Origin: Fratercula arctica
Lineage: Eukaryota; Chordata; Aves; Charadriiformes; Alcidae
Assembly (NCBI GenBank): GCA_947846985.1
Contig: CANTUZ010000001.1
Location: 36,356,727-36,420,726 of the forward strand
Direction of reading: 5' to 3'
Length of the DNA: 64,000 nucleotides
Under the pieces are notes generated by a model, which searched no databases, was not told where the DNA came from, and worked only from the letters and a program-made list of their open reading frames with translations. Made by a program: the position numbers and the translations under genes. Within the stretch, counting starts at the first letter, position 1; every line of letters starts with the position of its first letter. Of this stretch, positions 37,982 through 47,800 are shown piece after piece.

Positions 37982-37984
37982 CTA
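37982..37984 (-). other. In-frame TAG at the gag/pol junction, candidate readthrough codon
   Basis: Gag ends ...GYHDQY-TAG and the frame continues with RGPASSQVEERDN into the protease region without any shift. Several retroviruses place an amber codon exactly here and translate pol by readthrough. This copy is consistent with that layout, but a disabling mutation is also possible. Confidence 0.6.
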
Positions 37985-38422
37985 ATACTGGTCATGGTAT
38001 CCGGTACTCACTTCTTGCAGAAATGACTTGGAGGTTCCTTCAAGAGGATCAGAAGCAAGATCAGGCCTTATGGTCTGTCTGGGGAACGGCCCACTGGAAA
38101 CTGGGGCGGCACTTTTCCTGGGGGGATCTCCTTTTGTGGTTGTCCTTCCTTGCAACTCCTGTACCCGTGCCCGCAGGATCCAAGTAGGTTGTCCATCCCA
38201 CTGCCTCATGTCCTCTCCATGGTCTCGCAGGTAGAACCACAGGGTGCCTCGTGGTGTGTACCCTTTGTACTCTCTCTCTTGAGTGGGGAAATGCCTGCTC
38301 CTAATAGCTGAGATGCTGGCCCGTACAGGTGGGGAGTAGGACATATTCTCTTCAAGTTGCTGAACCTTCCGGGACAGTTTCTCCACAGCTGAGACAAGGG
38401 GGGAAGAGAGGCTTTCTTCATA

Positions 38423-38425
38423 TCA
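38423..38425 (-). other. Premature TGA in gag
   Basis: Single in-frame stop between residues LR and YEESLSSP; the frame is open on both sides. It truncates Gag by 146 residues and also separates pol from the gag start. Confidence 0.9.
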
Positions 38426-39093
38426 CCGGAGCCGGCCAGCCACCTCATCCACCGTTGGTCCTTCTTCACCTTTCCATTCCATTACTGCCAGTGAGTTGAC
38501 ATATGACGATGGTGCGCTCCGTACAAACTTCCTCCACATGGGCCTTGTGCAGTGCACCTCATCAGGGTCTGTGGGCAAGTCTGTGTTGTCCAAGTCATAA
38601 TAAATCATCTCCCGCACGGCTAATTCTCTCAGGTACTGGATACCTCTTTCCATGGTGGTCCATTTGCTTGGTTGACATACAACATCTTCACTGAAGGGGT
38701 ACCTCTCCCTCACGCCTGACAGGAGTCGCTTCCAGAGGCTGAGGGCTTGGGTCTTTTTTCCAATTGCCTTGTCAATGCCGCCTTCCCTAGACAGGGATCC
38801 CAACTGCCTGGCTTCCCTACCCTCTAATTCCAGGCTACTGGCCCCATTATCCCAACACCGAAGCAGCCAGGTGACAATGTGCTCGCCTGAAAGTCGGCTA
38901 AAATCTTTTCGCATATCCCGCAGCTCACTCAGGGATAGGGATCGGGTAATTATCTCTGGTTCTGCCTCTTCCTCCCGTCCTTGTGATGGCCCTGGTTCAT
39001 CGTCATCTCTTACTATGCGAACCGATTTCTTTGTGTACTTCTTCTTTTGTATGGGGGCAACGGATACTGGCACGGGTTGGTTCCCTGGTTCAG

Positions 39094-39276
39094 TAGCAGT
39101 GGCTGTCACCGGGGCTGGAGTAGCTGCAGTGGCTGCCACAGGGGTTGCGGTAGCCGCAGTGTCTGTTGCAGGGGTTGCGGTAGCTGCAGTGCCCGTCGCA
39201 GGGGTCGCAGTAGCCGCAGTGCCCGTCGCAGGGGTCGCGGTAGCCGCAGTGCCCGCCGCAGGGGCCGCAGCGCCTG
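39094..39276 (-). repeat. 30-bp minisatellite inside gag
   Basis: About four to five units of 30 bp, encoding TAATATPATG-like decapeptides (gag residues about 245-297). On the plus strand the unit is 'gtagccgcagtgcccgtcgcaggggtcgc'-like. The units are nearly identical in the centre and drift at the edges, so the array probably expanded recently by slippage while keeping frame. Confidence 0.9.
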
Positions 39277-40069
39277 CTGGTCTGGTCTCTGTCTCTTTCT
39301 TCTGAGGGTGCTGCATAGCACTGAGCAGTGCCTGGTAGACACTAGCCAGGGCCCAGCACAGTGCGGTGAGTTGTGCCTCTCTAGAATAGCCACAGCATTT
39401 TCCCTTCAGACATTCTACTATTCTATCAGGGTCCTGTAATTGTTCAGGGGTGAAGTCCCAGACCATTGGAGGTGAGAAGTTCTCTAAGTACCTGCCCATG
39501 TTCTCCCACCTGCCATGGCACCCCTGACTGTCCAGCCTTGGAGCAGATCTCTGGGTGGCAGTCTTAAATAGTTGTTTAACCCTAAACGAGACCTGGAACA
39601 TATTCAGCAAACATAACACTAGGAACATGCTGGTTTGAGCATCCCAAGGATATTCAAAATTCTCAAAAGCTGTCATACCTGACTCAAAGGAGAAAAGGGA
39701 GGCAAAAGAGCTGGGGAAAGTGTCTTCCCCTGTTTCTCCCATAGACTGGGTGTAATTATTAATGAATTCTGAGAGGTGGTGCCCAATGTATGGATAGGAC
39801 AGCAATACCACATAAACACCCCGAAATAACCATCTAACAAGTGATGTTATCATATCATAAGACGATATTGCACAGGACAGTAAAATGATAATCCTCATCC
39901 CCCTCCCAGAAGTAATAAATATCATCACAGGGAGTGCATAAAACACATAGGAGTTTACATAACACAGCCATGAGAACAAACTAAGCAACATAGTGACTGG
40001 TGACTATTTACCTAACAAATTCGTTTTTTCAAGCTCTAGTTGGATTCTGTCGTTGTCTCAACCCTTCAG

Positions 40070-40087
40070 GTCCCACGTTGGGCGCCA
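40070..40087 (-). other. Primer binding site, tRNA-Lys type
   Basis: The minus strand reads TGGCGCCCAACGTGGGAC, which differs at one base from the 18-nt site complementary to the 3' end of tRNA-Lys1,2. It lies 9 bp inside the LTR edge, a longer gap than the usual 0-3 bp. Confidence 0.85.
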
Positions 40088-40096
40088 AATAAGGAC

Positions 40097-40137
40097 TGTC
40101 GTGGTTTGGCCTCAGATGGCAACAAAGAACCACGTGT
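40097..40137 (-). repeat. Remnant of the 5' LTR, 41 bp
   Basis: Identical over all 41 bases to 34179-34219, then abruptly different (cctgagatc here, ggctcgctc in the intact LTR). About 294 bp of the 5' LTR, including its promoter, is missing. Confidence 0.93.
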
Positions 40138-40217
40138 CCTGAGATCAAGAGATCTTCAGTCAAGTATGAAAACCAGCTGCACACAGTAATAACCATTGCA
40201 TTTGCAATGCAATCCCC

Positions 40218-40937
40218 AATATCATTACAGGATGGGTGGTGAATGGAATAAGAACAGCCCTGCATAGGAGATCTTGGGGTACTGGTAGATGAAAAACTGG
40301 ACATGAGCCAGCAATGTGCACTTGCATCCCAGAAAGCCAATCGCATCCCGGGCTGCATCAAAAGAAGCGTGGCCAGCAGGTCAGGGGAGGTGATTCTGTC
40401 CCTCTACTCTGCTCTCGTGAGACCCCACCTGGAGTACTGCGTCTGACTTTGGAGTCCCCAACATAAGAAGGACATGGACCTGATGGACCAAGTCCAGAGG
40501 AGGGCTGCAAAAATGGTCAGAGGGCTGGAACACCTCTCTTTTGGAGAAGGGTTGAGAGAGTTGGGGTTGTTCAGCCTGGAGAAGAGAAGGTTTCAGGGAG
40601 ACCTTATTATTGTCTTTCAATATTTAAAGGGGGCTTATGAGAAAGATGGAGTGAGACTTTTTATTAGGGCCTGTACTGACGGGACAAGGGATAATAGTTT
40701 TAAACTGAAAGAGGGAAGATTTAGTTTAGATATAAGGGAAAAAAGAATTATGATGAGCGTCGTGAGACACTTAAGTTGCCAAGAGAAGCTGTGGATCAGT
40801 GGAAGTGTTCAAGGTCAGTCTGGGTGGGGTTTTGAGCAACCTTATCTAATGAAAGGTGTCACTGGCCATGGAAGGGTAGTTGGAACTAGATGAACTTGAA
40901 AGGTCTCTTCCAAGCCAAACCATTCTATGATTTTATA
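40218..40937 (+). mobile_element. CR1: CR1 LINE, 3' part
   Basis: Follows CR1 ORF2 and the 3' end: 'cttggggtactggtagatgaaaaactgg', 'ggctgcatcaaaagaagcgtggccagcagg', 'gaccccacctggagtactgcg', 'ggggttgttcagcctggagaagagaagg', 'aaaccattctatgatttt'. One frame (40474-40893) stays open through much of it, but deletions remove part of the usual 'ctggaacaggttgcc' block. It begins about 80 bp from the truncated provirus edge. Confidence 0.92.
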
Positions 40938-41570
40938 TGGTCATGACCTAAGTATTTTAAAAGGGGCTGTGTGTACATCACACAGTCACTGAGGTGAGCG
41001 GCTCCAGTGTCGGCACGATCTGCAACAGAGTAGTCTAGTGCAGTGTACAGCGGGGGCTGTCCTGAACCAGGGAAACCTCAGGGGGAGCTGAGAGACCTGT
41101 CAGGAGCCTGAATCTCATGCAACAGCAGCTGATGAGCCCTGGGTGGGCCCAGGAGCAACAGCAGCCAAGCCCCATCCCCCTCTAGAAAGGAAGGCCCTAA
41201 GGAGCAGTAGCGACCAGGAGCCCTGCAAACAGGGTGGGCAAACAGAGAGTGCATCTGCAAGGGCATGGCCTGGCCATTTGTGTGGCACTTTGCACAGAAG
41301 GGTGTGCAGGAAGGGTGCTGAAGCTCTGCCAGCTCAACCAGGGAGCAAAGGTATCCACCTGGCAGAAGGCTGCGTCCCCTGTGAAGTGCACCCGCCATGA
41401 CTTGATGCAGCTTCCCAGACAGAGCTCCAGTGGGAACATGCTGTTACACGGGTGTCATGCTACAGGCTGTGCCCTACTTTTATGCCAGTACTGGATAGCA
41501 GTAGCTGAATCTGGAGATACTTTTCTCATCTCTATCTTGAAATAATCAAGTTTTGCTGTTCAGGTGAGCC
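40938..41570. other. GC-richer, repeat-like block, unclassified
   Basis: Composition changes sharply from the flanks, and several frames on both strands stay open (41078-41398 minus, 41143-41400 plus, 41234-41545 plus), as expected from GC-rich non-coding repeats. It resembles retroviral leader sequence in style, but I cannot assign a family and see no LTR ends. Confidence 0.35.
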
Positions 41571-42487
41571 TGCTTACTGCTATGTTTCAAATCCCTGCTC
41601 AGTGAGCTCTTGATGTCCAGTCTAAATCTGCTGAGGTGTCCATGTCTGATACACCGAGTGCTGTGGTCTTACTCATGATCTAATGCTCAGCGGTCTTAAG
41701 ATTTATGGCCTTAAAGCCTTCAGAGAGCACTTACAGAAGATTTAAAAAGGCAGTTAACCTGTTGATCATGACACTTAGAAACAATAGGTACCACGAGGAG
41801 GTAGGAATACTTTCAAGCAACTGTGTAAAACTTTAAAAAAAGATATCTTCTTTCCACTGTGTGATAGAAGAATGAAAAAGGCTGATAGATCTGTTGGTCT
41901 GAGAAAATACCACATTGTCATGAGCAAATAAAAATTCCTGTTCTGCCTTTAAGACACTTAGGCACTAATTGTTAAAGATACCCTGGTCTGCCATGGATCC
42001 TTGGCAGATTTCACAAGCTGATTAACATTAGCCAGAGTGCTAAAAGTCCTCATCATTTCTCTGCAATCAGTGTATAGCCAACCGCACAAACCACACGCAA
42101 TTCAAAGTAAATAAACACATCACTTTAACTACTGAGCATATGACTTACACCTTCAGTGGTTAACTAGTAGAATATCCATTAATATTTTACAGAAATATCT
42201 TAAAGATTACTCCACAATTTTACTAGGAATATTTCCAAATATTTCCAAAAATATTTCCAAAAAATACACCTTTTGTAATACAGTAATGTAATATTATATG
42301 GAAAATAAATTATTTTGCAATGTAAGGAGGAAAACTGCACGTAACTAATCAATGTTTTGTTTTTGTCTGTAAAACAGAGTAAGTTTGTTCAAAACATAAG
42401 TTGATGAAAACTTACAGATAAATAACTACATGGAAAAGCTTTTTAATTACAGCTTCTGTGCCAGATACAATTAGCATTGACATATTG
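41571..42487. other. AT-rich sequence, no gene seen
   Basis: Contains a short tandem of 'atttccaaat' units near 42230-42265. Nothing else recognised. Confidence 0.4.
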
Positions 42488-42860
42488 GCTCTGTGGAGAC
42501 CTTATTGCAGCCTTTCAGTACTTAAGGGGACTTATAAGAAAGATGAGGACAAACATTTTAGCAGGGCCTGTAGCAATAAGACAAGGGGTAATGGCTTTAA
42601 ACTAAAAGAGGGTAGATTTAGACTAGGCGTAAGAAAGAATTTGTTTACAATGAAGGTGGTGAAACACTGGAACAGGTTGCCCAGAGAGATGGTAAATGCC
42701 CATCCCTGGAAACATTCAAGGTCGGGTTGGACGGGGCTCTGAGCAACCTAATCTAGTTGAAGATGTCCCTGCTCATTGCAGGGGGGTTGGACTAGATGAC
42801 CTTTGAAGGTCCCTTCCAACCCAAACTATACTATGATTCTGTGATTCTATGATTCTATGA
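42488..42860 (+). mobile_element. CR1: CR1 LINE, 3'-end fragment with intact tail
   Basis: Starts within ORF2 ('ggagaccttattgcagcctttcagtactt'), continues through 'ggtaatggctttaaactaaaagagggtag' and 'ctggaacaggttgcccagagag', and ends in four ATTCT(A/G)TG units ('gattctgtgattctatgattctatg'). That is the CR1 3' hallmark. The best preserved tail in the window. Confidence 0.95.
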
Positions 42861-44194
42861 ATTGTAAATTGCTAAATAGGAGATTTTAAGATATTATTTT
42901 TTTTTTAGTTTTCGTATGATAAATGTTCCTTCTTTTTAACTCCATTATTGATTCACTATTCAATCAGTGTACTCATTTATTGACTAACTCTCCAATTGGG
43001 ATTAATGTTTCAGAAAGGGACTACCATTTCAAAGACAGTGTTTTACCTTTTTTACAATATTCTACAAATATTTCAATACTCTTTTTTTTTTGGGAGGGGG
43101 TATTATAGATAAAATATTGAGTAAATGAAATTTATTGTGCTTAAATAAAAAGAAATAATATATTAGACTAAATTCTTCTCTGATCTGTGATGTAAGGATG
43201 AAGAAAAATCACACACTTAAACGGATAGTTAAATGCTGAGTTTATGTTAGTGGAAATTGAATTGACCAATTTGGCCCAATGACTCTACTTAGAAGAGATT
43301 AATGTTCTTATTACATGCTATTCTTGAACTTTGTAATGAAAGAAAAATAGACCACAACAGTGTGAAAGAAAGCAAGAAAGAAAGATGAATAGCATGCAAG
43401 AAAAAGAGAATAATTATTTTTAAAAAACAGAGAAAATAAGAACAAAACAGATGTTTCAAATCTTCACCTTTTGCACTTAATCCACAAACTTAATTTTCTC
43501 TTGTATTTGAATTACTTCAGTTTCCAGGAAATCTTCCCTGATAGCCACAAATGTTGTCATATTAGTATTAAGTTGAAACACTGGCTTTTAGTAAGATACT
43601 ATCGCTCTTACACATAAAAGAACAAATCCTAAAGCATAGATTGATGTTGCTTTCATTATTTTAGAGATAATTTTATTTGTGGGTAATTTTCATGCTGTAT
43701 TGGCTCTTTGTAAAGCTGGAAGTCATCAAAAAAATTCTAACTCCATGTTGCATATCTAGAAGGCAATATTTTCTGCCATTTAGTTGTAGCAATAGAGTTT
43801 AATCATGAAGATATCATTAGTGTTTGAATGGCTTTTTTATTTCAACTCCAGAAAACATTTGGAAATCTGATGAAAATGTGGAAAAGCAAAATTAAATTGA
43901 GTTTTTTACATGGATACTAAATGAACTAAGCAAGGAAGAATGCTCTAGTTTCCCTAATAGAACCTGGGGTACTATATACTGAATGCAGTGGAGACAGTCA
44001 TTTGGTTTGTGAGGTCACCCTAAATCATCTCTCCTTTTGCCAGTGCTGAAGACAGAATACTGGAGGGGACAGACCACTGGCATGTAGGACATATGGTAGT
44101 GTACTTCTTATGTCCATAAGCCATAAGGGTCCTCAAACCAGAGTAAAAATGGCCAAGTTAAGAGTGTTTGAGAGAAGACACTGAGGAGGCAGAA
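42861..44194. other. AT-rich sequence, no gene seen
   Basis: No coding region or named repeat recognised. Confidence 0.4.
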
Positions 44195-44846
44195 CCCCAT
44201 GAAACTGGTGGAGCAGCTAATCCTGGAAACCTGATAGGAAAATTGTCAGGTGTAGTCAGCATGGATTCATCAAGGGGATGTCATGCTTAATCAACTTAAT
44301 AAACTAAAGGCCTTTGACTGTCAACCAACAAGTTGTTGATGTATGGACTGGATGAGCAAACAGTGAGGTGGACTGAAAACTGAATTAATGGCTGGGTCCA
44401 GATGGTGATGATCAGCGGTATGAAATCTAGTTGGAGGCTGGTAAATAGCAGCATACCCCATGGGTCAATACTGGGTCCATCTTCACTAATGATCTAGGTG
44501 ATGGGACAGAGTGCACCTCCAGCAAGTTGGCTGATGACACAAAAATGGGAGGACTGTCTGATATGTCAGAGGGTTGTGTTGCCACCCAGATGGACTTCAA
44601 CAGGGTAGAGAAATGGGCTGATGGGACCCTCATGAAGGTCAGCAAGGAGAACTGCAAAGTCCTGCACCTGGGGAGGAACAACCCCATGCAGCAATGTATG
44701 CTGGGGGTTGCCCAGCTGGGCAGAAAAGCCCCTGGAGGTTCTAGTAAACACCTAATTGACCAGGGGCCAGCAATGTGCCCTTGCCACAAAGAATGCAACA
44801 GGTATCCTGGGCTGCATTAGGCAAAGTGTTGCCAGCAGGTCAGACT
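44195..44846 (+). mobile_element. CR1: CR1 LINE, internal ORF2 fragment lacking the 3' end
   Basis: Reverse-transcriptase region: 'gtagtcagcatggattcatcaagggg', 'ggatgagcaaacagtgaggtgga', then a frame at 44527-44820 with ADDTKMGG (intact catalytic Asp pair), NRVEKWAD and NCKVLHLGRNNPMQQ. It stops at 'gttgccagcaggtcag' well before the 3' UTR. CR1 insertions normally keep their 3' end, so this piece was probably cut by a later deletion. Part of the catalytic core near 44320 is already deleted. Confidence 0.92.
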
Positions 44847-47800
44847 GTCAGAGATTTTTAGAAATGTCTTACTTGTCTCCACAGCACGTGATATGGTCTA
44901 CTTCTTAGGATGGATATTTTTTTCTAATGAAGTGCAATAACAGTAGACATTAACAACTCTCTTTATCTATGACCTTTTTTTTTCCCTTCCAATTTAATGG
45001 AGATTTTTTGAGTTTCCTGTATTACATAGTGGTAAGATTTTTTGTAGGATGTTCATGGAAGTGTGTCGTGGGTTGAAGTATTAAATGAGCATCTGCGAAC
45101 GTTCCTGGGTTTCTATGACATTCCACATTGATTGTGATTGAGAGGAATGGGATTAGATGAGAATTGAACTAAATGAAAAGTCCTGTTCTTCATTCTTATG
45201 TTCACTCTCTGTTGAAATACCAAACCTTGAGTCAGTAGACCAATGGTTTATGAAGTTAAAGAGAGGTAGTATGTCCACATTTTTAGGACTTAGACACTTA
45301 AACTCATGCTGGGATGCATTATTTTGTTTTCCTGATTGAACATTGTATGATTATTGGGATAGGGGTGAAGGATAAAACCATTTGCCAAAGGAATTAATTT
45401 TACATTCTTAAAATATCTTCTTGGACTATAACTGATGGGTTTGGATACTGTCTCTGACAAAACAAAAAACAGCCCCACAACACCGGTGCCAACCTATTCC
45501 CCCCCAGAACAGTCAGCTTATTTCTCTTTGGTGGAATCTGGAGTTTTTCCATGTCAAGTATTTGTTCTTTGCATGTATAAGTCAGAGATAACAAATATCT
45601 CTGCAAGAAGAGTTTTGTAGTATCTGAAGATAAGAATGATCTTCAGTGAAAGGCAGAATTTCCCCTACTTATCTGGTCACTGCTAAAGCTCTTAGAGAAT
45701 ATTTGCAGCTTACTCTAAAGCTGTATAAATAGTGGAGAGAGGGAGAGGCAGGCACAGTAGTCCAATTTGAAAAACTAAACCAACTAGATTTGGTTCAATT
45801 TGGCCCAAAACAAATTTGTCTCTTTTTGGTTTTGTTTGTTTTTTTTTTTTTTTTTTGTTTTGTTTTGTTTTGTTTGGTTTGGTTTGGTTTGGTTTTGATA
45901 AAATAAAAATCCTTACAATATTTTGGTGATTAAATTAAAAGTTCTATTTTTATATATTTATTTTTAAAAGCAAAATTATAATTTATTAAATATTTCAACA
46001 TGAACATGAGTTCATTTTTATTTGTCCATAATAGAACAGAGTGTTCAAACTCTTAGGAATGTCCATTTTAGGGAGAGAGAGATTCGAAACTGATTGATGA
46101 ATGTGAAATGAACCCTTCGTGTTAAAGAGCACTCAAACTCTCGTATTCTGATGACTTCATTAGTACCTCCCTCCTCCAGAATTACCCAATTCAGCTTCTA
46201 GCAGTCACCATAGCTTAATGCTTCTTTTCTCTTCATAGTAAACAAACAAACAAAAAACAAAACAAAAAAAAAAAAAGAAAAGAAAAAGCAGCAGGAAGAA
46301 AGTTCAGCAAGACAAGACTGATATAGTTCATTAAAAAATGTGAGAATTCAAATGCATAGGATATCTGCAATGAAAAAATAAGAAATATAAGAGTAAAAAT
46401 TAAGAAAATGGAATTTACTGGATATATCAATGTCTTGCATTCTCTGCTCTGTACGTTATGTCTCTTCTTTCATTTCATTTGAAAGTCTCTCTCCTTTTTT
46501 CCCCCCCTCAGTCTGGGGTTTTGACTTTCAATAGCCTGAGAGGACTTTGAATCTTTAACTCAAGTTTAATGTCTTTCATCATAAATAAAGCATGGAACCT
46601 GGAATAGAATATTGTTTGGAAAGGAGAGAGGTTAAATTGGTGGGTTTTGCTTTGTTTTTACAGAAAACAAACAAATAAATAAAATCCCTTTGCTTTTATA
46701 TGCAATACAAAGATTACTTGTAAATCTAAACAAAATTCAAATATTGGAGAGTAGTATTCATGTGAATTCCTTAAAATTACTTCCTGTGTGATAACAGCAT
46801 GTTGCAAGTGTGTAAAATAATGGCTCATTTGGAAGATTTTTGGCCGATCAGCATCAGATCATTATTTAAATGCAATAAAAAGCAGTGAAAAGATTTGTGG
46901 CACATTTTTGATACTCTCACCTCTAGCACAAGCTAGATGGAAATGTTTTCTGTACTGCAATAGTTAAGATTTTGCAGTAACGATAAGGTAGAAGCCAAAC
47001 ACTAACTGAAGCAGTGCCATTATTCCTTGATTTGGAACACAGTTATAGAGGAGAAATTAGGAAACAGCTTTACTGAAAATCTAGGGCAACTACCATCTCC
47101 AACAGTCTTGAAACTTCATAAATAAAGAGGACTCTGAAGAACATTTTCTGTAATATATGTCAGCAGTGTACAATGACAACAACAGTGTATTGGAAAGATA
47201 ACATTAAGAATAATATTACTAAATTCAAAGAGAATTGTTCGCTTAAAAATGCAGTTTGCAGTTCTTTCAAAATTTGAGACCAAGCTATGAATCTATCTGT
47301 GACAGATTAATTCAGTGAGAAAGAGAGGTGTTATGGAGGGCAATTGGCATTTTCCAAGCAGAAAAGATCACCCATTCTAACCCAAAAGTTGCACTCCACC
47401 TTTGATAAAATGGATTAATTTGAAATCAGATAGAAAGCAACATGAGAAAGAAAGACTGTCAAGCAAGCAAAATCCAAAAAAGAGCTCACAAATACTAAGA
47501 AATGACAGATACTGACATAATCACCCCAAACATGATAATACCTATTATTTAGAAGTAAAATACAAGCATTTTGAAACACAATATAAGCATGAGAATTTAT
47601 TAGACTATTTTGAGACATTTGCAAAGACCAGCAATCTCATAACACAGCAGTCCAATTAGCTTAGAGGAATCTTTCATTAGAACAAAGAACAATACTGCAG
47701 GCAGAAGATGAATGTGCTACTGACCAGAAAGTAAATAAAATGTTTTTACTTTTAAGGTGGAAATCCAAGCAAAAAAACGAGGGGTGGGAGAAAAGAACAA

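Larger units (their letters stand above)
37982..39991 (-). pseudogene. gag: ERV-L gag, one internal stop
   Basis: Starts at ATG 39991 (an upstream in-frame TAG lies about 20 bp before it) and stays open for 522 codons to a TGA at 38423-38425. The same frame then continues to the TAG at 37982-37984, giving 669 codons including the TGA position. The N-terminus (residues 1-135) contains three or four hydrophobic segments, for example YALPVMIFITSG, MRIIILLSC and SMFLVLCLLNMFQV. Residues 240-300 are an Ala/Thr/Pro tandem repeat. A basic stretch QKKKYTKKSVRIVR at 315-328 follows. Residues 350-520 are a helical, capsid-like region (SLSLSELRDMRKDFSRLSGE onward). After the TGA comes a possible coiled coil (EKLSRKVQQLEEN). 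No CCHC zinc knuckle is present. Assignment as gag is from position and capsid-like content; the primary sequence is specific to this bird ERV group. Confidence 0.85.
34179..40137 (-). mobile_element. ERV-L-lineage endogenous retrovirus, nearly complete, 5' LTR truncated
   Basis: Reading right to left: 41-bp remnant of the 5' LTR (40097-40137), tRNA-Lys-type primer binding site (40070-40087), gag (39991 to 37982), pol (37981 to 34682), short 3' untranslated region with a purine-rich tract (34514-34529), and a full 335-bp 3' LTR (34179-34513). No env or dUTPase. Pol is assigned to the ERV-L (class III, spuma-related) group from its reverse transcriptase and connection region, for example PLYQVTRKKNDFKWGPEQ and RPLGFWS. 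Gag and pol share one frame with only three stops, so the copy is relatively young, but it cannot be intact because of those stops, the altered protease site and the lost LTR. No flanking target duplication can be tested because the 5' edge is missing. Confidence 0.93.

Noticed and set aside
34875..39439. Many plus-strand ORFs of 60-182 aa across the provirus
   Set aside because: They are antisense shadows of gag and pol, whose minus-strand frame carries recognisable catalytic motifs.
45065..45085. Short 'tgtcgtgggttgaa' resembling an LTR start
   Set aside because: The similarity ends after about 14 bp and no LTR body follows.
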